Shown here: positions 32,501 to 43,757 of the stretch, piece by piece
How the letters are laid out: each line of letters begins with the position of its first letter
Numbering within the stretch: position 1 is the stretch's first letter
Assembly (NCBI GenBank): GCA_016858145.1
Contig: JAEHOE010000020.1
Coordinates: forward strand, 744,001-808,000
Reading direction: 5' to 3'
Origin: Edaphochlamys debaryana
Lineage: Eukaryota; Chlorophyta; Chlorophyceae; Chlamydomonadales
DNA: 64,000 nt
Notes under the pieces: model-generated
Databases searched by the model: none
The model's input: only the letters and a program-made list of their open reading frames with translations
What the model was told of the DNA's origin: nothing
Program-made: the position numbers and the translations under genes

Positions 32501-35500
32501 GCCAGAGCCCTCGCCCCCGGTCTCGCCGTCACCGCCAGCGCCGGAGCCCTCGCCTCAGGTACCTCCGTCGCCGCCTGTGCCAGAGCCCTCGCCCCCGGTC
32601 TCGCCGTCACCGCCAGCGCCGGAGCCCTCGCCCCCCGTCTCGCCGTCACCGCCAGTGCCGGAGCCCTCGCCCCACGCACCTCCGTCGCCGCCTGTGCCAG
32701 AGCCCACGCCCCCGGTCTCGCCGTCGCCCCCAGCGCCGGAGCCTTCGCCCCAGGCACCTCCGTCGCCGCCTGTGCCAGAGCCCTCGCCCCCGGTCTTACC
32801 GTCACCGCCAGCGCCGGAGCCCTCGCCCCAGGCACCTCCGTCGCCGCCTGTGCCAGAGGCCTCGCCCCCGGTCTCGCCGTCGCCCCCAGCGCCGGAGCTG
32901 TCACCCCCGGTATCTCCGTCGCCGCCTGTGCCAGAGCCCTCGCCCCCCGTCTCGCCGTCACCGCCAGTCCCAGAGCCGTCACCCCCGGTACCACCGTCGC
33001 CACCTGTGCCAGAGCCCACGCCCCCGGTCTCGCCGTCGCCCCCAGTGCCGGAGCCGTCACCCCCGGTACCTCCGTCGCCGCCTGTGCCAGAGCCCACGCC
33101 CCCGGTATCTCCGTCGCCCCCAGCGCCGGAGCCTTTACCCCAGGCACCTCCGTCGCCGCCTGTGCCAGAGCCCTCGCCCCAGGTACCTCCGTCGCCGCCT
33201 GTGCCAGAGCCCTCGCCCCCCGTCTCGCCGTCACCGCCAGTGCCAGAGCCGCCACCCCCGGTACCTCCGTCGCCGCCTGTGCCAGAGCCCACGCCCCCGG
33301 TATCGCCGTCGCCCCCGGTGCCAGAGCCCACGCCCCCGGTCTCGCCGTCACCGCCAGTGCCGGAGCCCTCGCCCCACGCACCTCCGTCGCCGCCGGTGCC
33401 AGAGGCCTCGCCTCCGTTGTCTCCATCGCCCCCAGTGCCAGAGCCGTCGCCCGAGGTACCACCGTCTCCCCCTGTGCCAGAGCCGCCACCAGCGGAGACC
33501 GGTTTATCAACCCCACCCCCACCCGACTGGTCCTTTCCGCCGGTCCAGCTCGGGGATGCACCACTGGTCCCCGCATCATTCCGTCCCCCGCCCCCACCGT
33601 CACCTGCTCCAATCCCAGCTCCGGACACCCCGCTATCGCCTCCCGCGCAGCCGCCAGTCCCTCCCTCGCCCCCGGTGCAGCCGTCGCCGCCACCGGTCTC
33701 TCCATTTCCACCCATCCAGCCATCACCACCGCCGGACACCCCCGCCCCACCGGTGCAGCCCTCGCCTCCTCCGGTTCCTCCTTCACCACCCGTTGAGCCC
33801 TCGCCACCGCTGGCACCGCCCTCGCCCCCCTCGCCCGTCCCTAGCCAGCCCTCGCCTCCTTCCAACCCTCCACCGGTCTCACCAGCCCCTTCTCCCACCG
33901 TCGTCCCCTCGCCTTTCACCCCATCCAAGGACACGTCCCCTCCACCTCCCTCTTACACGCCCCCTTCTCAAGCGCCAAGCGATTCAGCCCCATCTCCTCC
34001 TGACGTCATTCGCAACGAACCAACACAGCCCATTCCACTCCTCACATCACCCCCGCCCCCCTCTGTCGGTCCCGAGATCTCCCCACCCCCTGTGTATGGA
34101 CCACCCTCCACGCCGCCTGCAAGCCCCAGCCCTCCTGCACCCCCATCACCCGAGCCCCAGCCACCTAGCCCGCAGCCGTCTCCCCCAGACCCCAGCCCAC
34201 CGCCTCCCAGCCCAGAGCCGCCAAGCCCGCAGCCGTCGCCCCCAGACCCCAGCCCGCAACCTCCCAGCCCAGAGCCGCCAAGCCCGCAGCCGCCATCTCC
34301 GGAGCCCCCCAGCCCGCCACCTCCCAGCCCGGAGCCGCCAAGCCCGCAGCCGCCATCGCCGGAGCCCCCCAGTCCGCTGCCTCCCAGCCCAGAGCCACCA
34401 AGCCCGGAGCCATCGCCCCCGGACCCTAGCCCACCAGAGCCCAGCCCGCAACCGCCAAGCCCACAGCCGCCGTTACCAGTGCCCCCAAGCCCACCCCCTT
34501 CGAGTCCGCAACCGCCCAGCCCGCAGCCGCCGTCACCGGAGCCCCCAAGCCCGCAGCCTCCAAGCCCCGGGCCGCCAAGCCCGGAGCCCCCGAGCCCCGT
34601 CCCACCTGCGCCCCTGCCTCCAAGCCCCACACCGCCCTCGCCAGGGCCTCCTAGCCCAAAGCCACCCAGTCCATCCCCACCGCCTTCACCTCATCCGCCA
34701 AGCCCCAGGCCCCCAAGCCCCGTCCCTCCGAGCCCCTTCCCCTCGCCGCCGCCCCCTCCATCCCCACCGCCACTACCACCTTCCCCCAAGCCCCCATCGC
34801 CCACGCCCCCGTCCCCGCAACCCCCCTCCCCACTACCTCCCTCCCCAAGCCCGCCCTCCCCCACGCCGCCCTTACCTCCGTCCCCTCCACCACCTCCCAG
34901 CCCACCCCTGCCTCCCAGCCCCAACCCGCCATTACCCCCGCTCCCGCCCTCCCCGCGGCCCCCGCCTTCCCCGCCGCCTCCCTCGCCCCCGCCTCCTGAG
35001 CCGCCGCCCACCTTCGTGGTCCCCTTCGGCATGTCCACTGTGGTGTACGTGTGGGTACCCAAAAACCCCTCCCCGTCATCCTTGCAGGTGAGGCCGCGGC
35101 ACGCCTTGCACCGCATGCAACCTTGATCTGTACTCCCCGCGTGACGGCAGCCTGCAGGCCGATATGTGACATTGCATTGTGCACCCGGCCACGTTTGGCT
35201 CTGCAGCTTTGCTTACGGTAACCCACCACGCATGGACCCTCTCACCACCCCCGCAGGCCATCGCGACCTCCGTGGCCAGCGGCCTGGGCCTGGACCGTTC
35301 CTCCGTCTCCGCCGCCGTCCTGCGCGCCTACCTCTCCACCATCTACCGCCTCACCGCCGCGCCGCCCAAGCAGCTCCTGCGCACCACCGCCGAAGCCGCC
35401 GCCATCGCCACCGCACTCGCGCAGGCCTCCTCCGAGCCGGCCCCTTCAGAAACAGCCGCACGACGCCACCACTTGCGCCGCAGCCTCATCGCCACCGCCT

Positions 35501-38500
35501 CGCCACCGCCCAACGCAACCGCACCGAGCCCCAGCCCCAGTCCCACTGTTGCGCCCTCGCCCCCGCCGCCGCTGCCGCCCGTTGTCGCGTGTGTGTCGTG
35601 CTCGGGAACCACGCAGGCGGCCCTGGGTGCAGCGCTGTGCTTTGCGCTGCCGGTGACATCCTGCAGGTAAGCCGAGCACTTGGTCGTGACACTCACCTTC
35701 AGAAGGGTATGCTCTTGGGCGGGGTGGTGATTGTCAGAGCACACTTGTTGCCACGTACCCCTCAGTGTTGCTATCAAAGTGACAGAGTGACGGAAAGTGA
35801 AGCCGTGTGGCACTTTTCGAGGCTCAGATCCAATAAAGTGCAGAGCCGGCTTCACTTGTTGCAGCTGTGAACGCCCGAAGTGCTGTCCGCGCCTTCACTC
35901 TTTTGCCCCGTCTTGGGCGTGAAGTGCTCACCCGGGACCTGCACACCCGGGACCTGCGGGTTCCCACACTCTTTCCCTACGTCGGCTACGTGTGGCTGCA
36001 TGCAGCCCCCACGCCCTCCTCGCCCAGGCCTCTGCAGAGCAACCGGACTCAGCATTCGGGCTAGGGCCCTGCGGGTTCCCACAGTCTTTCCCTACGCTTG
36101 GCTGCAAGCAGCCCCCACGCCCTCCTCGGCCCTGCACTTTTAGGGCTGCCGGAGGTTGCAAAGTGCTGCCCGCTTCTGCACTTTTGCCGCTGGCCAGGGC
36201 CTGAAAGTGCCGGGCCCTCCGCACTTTGGCCAAGGGAAGATAGCAACGCTGGTACCCCTTGACGAACCGTGCCAGGAGCAGTGTTGCTATCATAGTTACA
36301 AAGTTACCGAAAAGTTACGGACGTTGGAACATTTCCGGCCGTTATGGCCGAAAAGTTCTGGCAGAATGTAACATTTCCGCCCCAAAGGACGCAAAAGTTC
36401 TGCCCGCCACGGAACATTTTGCCTCCGCAAGGCCCCAATGTTCTGGCCAAGGGCCCGTGACTTGGCAGTGTGAGATGCTATGCGGGGTGTAGGAGGCCAA
36501 GCCAGGGCCTGCCACGGGTGGGTAGCTGAGGTGACGGGGCACAGGGGGGGCGGGAGGGGCAGGTGTGACCAGGGCCCCACCACCGCCGCATCCAAACTCT
36601 CTGGGGGTCCGCCGGAAGGTGTTCAGGCCGTAACATTTTGACCCCTAGCGGCGAGAAAGTTCTGTCCGCCACGTAACATTCTTGCCGAGCCGGCCAGGAA
36701 GTTCTGGGATTTCAGAAACCTTCGCCACGGAAGATAGCAACACTGGCCAGGAGGCCAAGAGACAGTCCGCTACAGTTGTATCCAGAGAACGTTTACCCTA
36801 AGCTACGAAGGTGATCTGGGCTCTGCTGACCGCCACTCCCGCCCGTTGCCCCCTCCACCCCCCCGCCTCGAAGGGACCTCACCGTGACCTGCCTCGACCC
36901 CGGGTCGGCCGTGACGGCTGCGTACGCCTACCCCGTGCTCTCGGCAGCCGCCTCGAATGCTGCCGCCGCCGCGGACGGCTGCAGCCCCGCCTTTTTGAAG
37001 GCCGACATCGCTTTCAACGGCACCGACCAGCAGGTGAGGACGAGTCAGGGGGGTGGGGGGAATGGGTGTGGGGTGGGGTGTGAGGAGGGGTCTGGGAGTG
37101 CCGCTGGGGCCGGCCTGTGCCGGGCTGGGTGCTAGCGCCGTGGGTGAGGTCGCCGAGGAAAGGAAAGGGAGGTATCCGGCCCCCCTCTCTCCGCCGCTTT
37201 GTGCTCGGACTGCTAAGCCCCTGTGTGGTTCGCCGCTGTGCTCAGATCGTCCTGCTGCAATCTATCCTTACAACCCAGGTGCGCAAGGGATTCTCGAAGA
37301 GTGGAAGAGAGCTTAGTCTGAGCTTGATCCTGTAGGAAGCGGCTCCCCTCTCCGCCCCGCCCACGCCGATGTGTCATCCTACCTGCCGGGGCCAATCACT
37401 GAACTCCTGCTCCCCCCGCAGACATCCGTGCCCGGTTTGGGTGTCGTACAGCCACCCGTGTCCGGCTCTGAGCTGTCCGTATCAGCCCTTCTGGGAGTAA
37501 CCGTCGTCAACAACCGCTCATCGGCTGGTGAGCCGGGGCCAAGGCTTTGGACTTGTGCTTGAGTGAGCCGGCGTTCTGTTCATCTCCCGTAACGCCCTCA
37601 GAAGCAATACCGGTAGCACTCCTTGACCTGTCCTGCCTCAACCCCTTCCAATGCAGGCTTCAACTCTCTGATATTCGGTGGAGAGGAGGTGGCCAAGCGG
37701 GTGGCGGACGTGCTGGGCGTGCCACTGAGCAAGGTGGGAGCAGGCCCCTGTGGGATCAGCGCAGGCTGAACATTATGTCTTCGGGCATGACTAGTAGGCG
37801 GGCATTTAGGGCTGAGCGCCGTTACTTAGCGAGTTGGCGCTTCCATAACTGGCTCACGTGCTTTCTCCTGCTCGTCCTTTCAACCCAGGTGATCGTCTCT
37901 GCCACGCTGCCCGGCGGGGGCAACTCCTCGACGGGCGGGGGCGGCAGCAGCCTCCCCGAGGCAGGCGTGCAGCCCTCGGCCCCGGCTCCATCGCCGGAGA
38001 ACTGCGACGAGCCCCATTTCGGCAGCCTCTGCGGTGCCTCGGCCCTCGGTGCCATCATTGGAACCGTGGTGGGGGGCGTCTTGGTCCTCACCGCCCTCAT
38101 CCTCTTCGGATATGTCTCGATCTCCCGAGGATCCAGGCGGGTGGTACCGCTCACGGGCCCGTCGAATACGCCCGGCGTGGAGTTGGATGAGGCGCAGCAC
38201 CTGTCGTACAGGGGCCCGCCGTACGGCAACATGCCGCACGTGCAGGAGATGCTGCCGCCGCAGCAGTTTGTCGTTGCGCCCAACGGGCAGGTCATGGTGG
38301 GCCAGGCGCCGCTGTTCGCATCACCGTACGCCCTGGACGTGTCCGGCATGTACGGCATGCCGCCCGGCTCGGCCGTATTGCGCCCCGCTACGGCGCTGAC
38401 GTCATCGCTCGCGCCGGTGGCGTACTCTCCCGCCACAGCATCGGCTGCACGGCAGCAGCTGGCGATGCAGCAGCAGGCGGCGATGCTGGGCGCGCCGCTG

Positions 38501-39340
38501 ATGTACGGCAGCCCGCAGCCTGCCCAACCCATGGTCCTGAACCTAACGCTCACGCCGCCAGAGCGCTGGCGCCGGCACCAACAGCGCGCCGCCAGCCCCT
38601 CCACCTGGGACGACGCGGCTCTGATGGGCGGCGGATCTGGATCCGGCCGCAACGTCTGGAACGGAGCCGCCGGTGGCACCGTGGATCCAGAGCCATGGCT
38701 GCCGGCGCACATGCGCACGCCGCCGCCAGCGCCCCGGCCGCCGCTGCGCATGCCGGTGGCACTCACCCTGCAGCCCAACACCTCGCCCGCGGCAGCGGTG
38801 GTGGAGTCAGCGTCTTCACCTCAGCAGCGGGAAGGGCAGCAGGGGCTGGGCCAAGGGCAGGGGCAGCTGGGTGCGCAGGGGTCTTCGCTCAAGGGGCTGA
38901 GGTCCCAATGGAGCGCCTGGGCGGGGCACGAGTCACCCGACCAGCGGCGCCGCTCCGCGTGTCGGTACCCAGGCGACGGGTCCTCGGCGGGCGGAGCGGT
39001 CGAGCCGTGCAGCCCCACGCGGCACGGGCCTGGCGTGGGCGGCATCGCAAGCGTCAGCGGAGGCGCTCCGCCCCTGCGACCTCCCCGGCTGGGCGTGCGA
39101 GCAGGTGCCGGCTTGGGGGCAGTAGCGCTGCCGCTGCCGCCGTTTGTGGGGGCGAGGGGCCCTGGGGTTGGGGCGGTGGGGCTTCCGCAAGGGGTGGCGC
39201 AGGGCTCGGGGCTGGACCTGAGGGCGCTGGGGCTGGGGGCGCCCCGGTACGCACCCGGCCTGCAGCTGCTGCCGGGGGCGGCCGGGAGGGGGAGCGCTGG
39301 GGGGAGAAGCATGGTGGGGGCTGGGAGTGTGGACACGTAA
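29595..39340 (+). CDS. Giant Pro-rich single-pass membrane glycoprotein
   Basis: Exons 29595-35087, 35257-35666, 36874-37033, 37246-37278, 37422-37527, 37657-37733 and 37889-39340 join in phase to about 2,576 residues. The start gives a signal peptide ([18 protein letters not shown]). Residues to ~1790 are a proline-rich rod with two repeat types (listed separately), typical of volvocine hydroxyproline-rich wall proteins. Then come two related folded modules. Module 1 has [14 protein letters not shown] and later [16 protein letters not shown]; module 2 has [12 protein letters not shown] and later [18 protein letters not shown]. Their spacing recalls SEA-like juxtamembrane domains. A membrane helix lies at about 2146-2171 ([20 protein letters not shown]), followed by basic SRGSRR and a ~400-residue cytoplasmic tail rich in Pro/Gly/Met/Gln. 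It probably links the wall to the plasma membrane; this is inferred. Intron 2 (35667-36873) hosts two hAT-like elements. Confidence 0.85.
30700..33480 (+). repeat. Coding minisatellite, [11 protein letters not shown] units
   Basis: A tandem array inside exon 1 of the giant gene. The first ~730 bp use mainly 48-nt units (PSPPVPEP(S/P)PSVPPVS). From about 31430 mainly 39-nt units follow ([13 protein letters not shown] and variants with APEP, QAP, HAP). Units stay multiples of three, so the frame is kept. Higher-order blocks recur, for example 31740-31900 and 32250-32400 are almost identical, which shows expansion by unequal exchange of several units at once. Confidence 0.93.
34120..35010 (+). 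repeat. PPSPxPPSP hydroxyproline-rich coding repeat
   Basis: Short 15-18-nt periodicity encoding [14 protein letters not shown] with varied X residues, then (PPSP)n up to [13 protein letters not shown]. This is the classic volvocine wall-protein motif and differs from the Val/Glu-containing repeat upstream. It ends just before the first folded module. Confidence 0.9.
35763..36251. mobile_element. hAT-like miniature element 1 (489 bp)
   Basis: The terminal inverted repeats are 13 bp: CAGTGTTGCTATC at 35763-35775 and GATAGCAACGCTG at 36239-36251, with one mismatch. The flanks are a perfect 8-bp direct repeat, GTACCCCT (35755-35762 and 36252-36259). CAGTG ends and an 8-bp target duplication fit the hAT superfamily. 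There is no transposase ORF, so the element is non-autonomous. The interior carries many copies of AAGTGC and its complement GCACTT (for example 35849, 35879, 36161, 36176, 36204), resembling subterminal transposase-binding repeats. It lies within intron 2 of the giant gene. Confidence 0.92.
36279..36745. mobile_element. hAT-like miniature element 2 (467 bp)
   Basis: Perfect 13-bp terminal inverted repeats, CAGTGTTGCTATC (36279-36291) and GATAGCAACACTG (36733-36745), are flanked by a perfect 8-bp duplication, GCCAGGAG (36271-36278 and 36746-36753). It shares its ends with element 1, but its interior repeats read AAGTTC/AACATTT where element 1 has AAGTGC/GCACTTT. It therefore belongs to a sister subfamily. 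It has no coding capacity and sits only 27 bp from element 1 in the same intron. Confidence 0.93.
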
Positions 39341-39728
39341 CGTTTGGCTGCCATGTCAGTAGAAGAGAGAACCATCAACCAGTAGAACCCAGAATGCGCT
39401 TTGGTCGATTATGGGATGAGGGCTTGAGGGAGATGAGATCCATGCAATGCATGCATGCATGATTGACGACCGGTCCTGCAAATCTGCATGGCCCCTGACT
39501 TACTTACTTACTTCTGCTATATTCCTGTCAGCAACGTTGAGGAGCATGGCACCTGGGGACGTCGCAGCAGCACGACCCGCCGGCCTCGTCGCATGAAGGG
39601 GTCGAGGCGCTTCTCCCTCGCTTGCTGCGCCTCCGCTGCTCCAGCGCACCCTCATTGCCGCGCGGCACCCTAGGCGCTTCTGACGCTATCCAGCTAGGGT
39701 GCTTGAGCTTCTGCGAGCGCTCAGGCTC
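39341..39728 (+). promoter_or_regulatory. Leader of BTB gene A with conserved uORF
   Basis: An (ACTT)n stretch lies near 39497-39513. A 26-codon upstream ORF, 39593-39673, begins MKGSRRFSL. About 130 bp of this leader, including the upstream ATG, is clearly homologous to the leader of the inverted paralogue D (60411-60525, minus). The duplication therefore included 5' sequence, and the uORF start has been kept. Confidence 0.6.
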
Positions 39729-42003
39729 ATGGCGCCGCCCGCGGTCAACCCGCTCGTGGCGGAGGCCCTTTCCCGCCTGTTTGGCAGCGAGGAGGGGGCT
39801 GACTGTGACATCCAGTTCTACCTAGAGGGAGGAGAGGAGGGAGGCGGCGGGGCGGTGCTGGGCCCGCTCATTCCGGCGCACTCTCTTGTGCTGCGCCCGG
39901 CGTGCGAGCGCTTTCGGGCCCAGGTGGGGTGCAACGCGAGGACAGCTAGCAGCGGGGCTGCTGGGTGCTGCGGCCCGAGCGGGGAAAAGGGTGCTGGGAC
40001 AGTCGCTCGGTGTGGCGCAACGCGAGGTGCGCTCCCCTGCGTGTCCCGGCTCGCCCTTTCGTCCCCACTCCGCCCAACAGGCAAAGACACCCTGCCCCTG
40101 CCCGCCCTTTCCTCCGGCCCCCGCAGTTGAACCGCTGGCAGCCTTCCCCGGGCGCATGCACTGACGTCGCTCCGGCGACGCCTCAGGGCAGCTGGGCGCA
40201 GAGGGTACTGAGGGTTACCCAGGCGAAGGAGACGGCAGGCGGGTCCCTCGTCCGCTCTGCCCACACGGCGCAGGTGTGTCGCGTGGGTCGCATAACACGT
40301 CCTAGACTGGCGCTGCCTGCATAGACAGCAGTCCCTACCAGTACTCACAGCAGCCACCCTCGACGCCTCCCTTTGCCCGCGGACCTGCAGGCAACGGACA
40401 AGGCCGGTAGCCGGCCCCTGCTTCGCGTGCCGCTGGGGAGCGAGGCGGAGCTGCCGGCCGCCCGCCTCGCCCTCCGGTTTGCCTACACGGGCCAGGTGGG
40501 TGGGGCAATGGCAGATGGGTGGGGCAGTGGAAGATATGGCTTTCGGTTGCCAAGTACCGGCCGGTACAGGTACTCCCCCAACCCAAATGGACTTGCCAGC
40601 AGCGGTCGGCTCTGGTTATGCAGTTCTGACGCGGTGGCCCCTGCAAAAACCCTCCGAGGACGAGGAGGGCAATTGAACTAGGCCGGGCTGCCCTGTCAGC
40701 TCTCCTGGCCCACTGCCATTGTCCCGCTGTCCCCTCCTCACTCCCACAGCCCTCTCAGATCCACGCCTCCAGCGTCCGTGAGGCCCTGGAGGTGCTGCGG
40801 GCCGGGGACTACCTGGCCATCGAGGGATGCGCCGCCGCCTGCAGCCAGTGGCTGGCGGACAGGCTGGCGGCGACGGAGGCGGCGGCGGGGTCCTCAGCGG
40901 CCCCCGCCGAGCCGGCGGTGCTGCAGCTGTATGCATGCGAAGAGCTGTGGCGGCCCTCCGCCAGTGATCCCAGCTTTGCCGCTGTGCTCTCTGCCGCCAA
41001 GGCTCAGCTGGTGCGGCACTTCCGCTCCACTCTCAAAACCCTCAACTCGTTCTACCTCACAAAGCAGCTGGAGGCCTTGCCAGCGGCTGGTCTGGAGGCT
41101 CTGCTGGAGTCGGATGACCTGGGGACTGACAGCGAGGACAGCGTGCTGACGTTGCTGGCGACGTGGATGCGGGCCAACTGGGCCCGCACGGACGCCGCCA
41201 CCCGCCAGCGGCTGTGCGGCCTGGTGCGGCTGACGCAGCTGAGCCCCCAGGCGGTGAGCTGCCTGCTGCTTCCGCTGGCGGCAGACTTCGACACGCATGG
41301 ACTGGAGCAGCAGGCGGGGTGGTTCCCAATGACTGTGATGGAGGCGGCACATGTAGTCAGCTACCACTCAGCCTCGGAGCCCTGGCAAAAGCAGGCATTT
41401 GCGCCGGACCATCGCCTTTCCTCTTGGCCGGGTTGGCACAGCACCAGCCCCCGCAAGCAGTGCGTGCCGGAGACTGGGCTGCATTTCCCCTGGAGCATCA
41501 GCAAGGAGGAGCTGAGGGCCAAACTGCTGGGGCTGCCGCCGGGGAAGACGGCACAGGCCTACGCCGTCTTCGGCGGTGGTTCGATGCTTCTTGCCGCGAG
41601 GGGCTTCGTGTGGGCAGTACCGGTGGAGTACACCCACGGCAAGGCCGCCGCCGGCCTCTTCCTGAGGACTCAGATCCCCGAGGCCTACAAGGTGCCCGAC
41701 TCGCGGCTGGCCGGGTACCAGGAACGGGCCGTTCCCAGCTTCGCCACCTGCATCGACGCCCGCCTGACCGCTAACCGCCGCCAGGGCGGCGAGGTGAGCT
41801 CGGCCTCCGTGTACTCGTACAGCCAAGCCGACTTCACGCGCGTGGGGTCGGGATGGGGGCTACCAGCAGCGCTGCCGCTGTCGGCGCAGCAGCCGATTGT
41901 TGCCATGATGGCGGCAGGTGGGAACGTCCTGGCGCCCTGGGCGGAGTACGCGCACGAGGGCAGCGCCGTCACCGGCACCCTGACCCTGCTGCCGCCTAAG
42001 TGA
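39729..42003 (+). CDS. BTB-BACK protein A (LRB/POB1-like architecture)
   Basis: Exons 39729-39923, 40127-40204, 40391-40495 and 40759-42003 give 540 residues. BTB/POZ: DCDIQFYLEG, then LIPAHSLVLRPACERFRAQ, later LPAARLALRFAYTGQ and a helix 'VREALEVLRAGDYLAIEGC'. BACK: about residues 240-310, with VLTLLATWMRANWA and RLCGLVRLTQLS. The C-terminal ~200 residues look like a beta-sandwich (FPWSISKEEL, 'HGKAAAGLFLRTQIP', a GWG motif, WAEYAHEGSAVTGTLTLL). That order recalls the LRB/POB1 class of CUL3 adaptors, so a role as an E3 substrate adaptor is inferred. Exon 2 is the least certain: it lacks a paralogue equivalent beyond LNRW. First of three tandem copies. Confidence 0.83.
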
Positions 42004-43757
42004 GACTGTGAGAGGGGAAGGCGCAGGCGAGGAGGGAGCCCTGGCGAAGAGTGGGCGTGGGTGCCATGGGACCGGACGGTGAGATTACGGGGTGGCTAGC
42101 GCTGCGGCGATATAATCAAGCGCGAAGGAGCTGACGGCGTAAGGCGGCTTCCCGGATCCCGATTGTGGGCAAGGGTGTGAAGGAGGGGCGTGTGGGAGGA
42201 GGGGCGCTGTGGCTGCCAACGTGGGGCCTTAACCTGCCAGCTGCGGCAGTGTGCATAGGCACAGCATTGCTCGTGCGTCGGTCGTTGGGACGGTCGCTGG
42301 GAGTGAAATTTGTAGCGGTGGTCAACAGAGGACAGGCCTGGCTTGTCGGCGTGGCTTTAGGGGAACTTCCCCCCCTTGAAGCCTTGTCATCGCCCCAGTA
42401 GGGTAGTTGGAACTGAAAGGGTCAATGACAAGAGAGAGGGGTGAGGCAGGAGGCAGAAGTCTGCTTGCTGAACTCACCTAGCAAGAGGGAGGGGGGGAGA
42501 TGGGACAACAGGATGTGGGCATGACCATGGCGAGCGCTACCGGCTTCACCCCGAGACCGGACTGGTGGTCTTGGTGGAGGGAAGGGGTTGTGGTATAGGA
42601 TTTATAGCAGTCCACACAACTATTGGCGACCTGCAACTAGGACGGGGGGTCGCGGTCGAGGGCAAGGGTGTGCTTCGGGTTCGTGCCTTTATCGGCGCGT
42701 GGAGGGTCGTGGGCAGCCCACCCTGGGGTTCGTGCCTTCATCAGCGCCTGTGCCAAGACGGCGAGAACGCGAAACCTCATACTTCCAACTTAGCTGACAC
42801 ACGTACATGTAACGATTGCTCGCACTGGGAACGATATGGAGGAGAGCACGGACTTCTCCGCTTGACCCCTTCGAGAGAGCTTAGCAGCTGCAGCCAGTAG
42901 GATGCTACCGATGCTAAGCGCATTATAGCAAGCAAGTGGCCGGAAGCGGAGGCGGTGGAGCTAGCTTGCTCGCGGCTGGCTCGCGGTAGGTTTGGGGCCT
43001 TGACTGCGGCCCTCCAGGGCTTCAAGCATCAGCTGTGATTACTCCTTAAATCATAGCACGTTGGAGCATTCATGAGGCCGCACAAGCGAAGTTCGGGAAC
43101 TCAGCTGTCGCGGTCTGGGCACTCGCACGTCCGCCTGCACGAGCGCCTTCGGTTCTGCTGCTGCATCCCAGTGTATACCTCACAAAACGTTCAGCTTGTC
43201 ACTGCAACAGCTGGCATCCCTCCCCCCCAGGCCGGCGTTGCCATCCTGAGCCTTGTAACATCCCCCCGGCTTGCGGGCCCCAACGCTGCCCACAATTGGA
43301 GTTCGCACGCGTGCGTAGCTCCGCCATTATCCCCGAGGCCAGGGGCCCAACTCGGACGTTGTGCCGTTTTCATGCTTGTTCGGGCGGGCTCCCGAGGACG
43401 CTCGCTTCAAGAGGGGGGGAGTGTGAGCCAGGGTACGTGCCAGGGTGACGTATGAAGGCTTGGTCATACCCCTCCCCACTGAACCTCAGGCTGTGACCGG
43501 GCGTGCTCGCGGTCTATAGGAGCCCTAGGCGTCTGCGGTGGGTCTTCGGGTCCGTGTGGTCCGCACTGCTGTTTCACCGGCGGTCCGCCATCTGCTGCCT
43601 GCCTCGGCTCTGGTAGTAGCACCACGGTCCCGGCCAAGCTGTGTGCGATCTGTCAGGAAATAGCCCCCTTCATCACTGGTCTGCAGGCCAACCTGACGCT
43701 GTGCCCCCCTGCGCAGGCCTCATCGCCACCTGACCGCTTGCTCAGCGGACCGCCGGA
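42004..43757. other. Intergenic between BTB genes A and B
   Basis: About 1.75 kb with no gene recognised. A TGTAA near 42808 could end gene A's transcript. A short direct repeat, GGGTTCGTGCCTTTATC/GGGTTCGTGCCTTCATC, lies near 42678-42742. The right part is gene B's promoter and leader. Confidence 0.5.

Noticed and set aside
30362..33934. Long minus-strand Gly/Thr/Asp- and Ala/Arg-rich frames
   Set aside because: Antisense shadows of the repeat array. The composition is fully explained by the complement of CCN/GAG codons, and no start context or exon structure was found.
30142..35091. Very long plus-strand frames of Arg/Pro/His-rich sequence overlapping the giant gene
   Set aside because: They are other-frame readings of the same proline-rich repeat. 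They lack a signal peptide and splice continuity, and their residues follow from codon phase alone.
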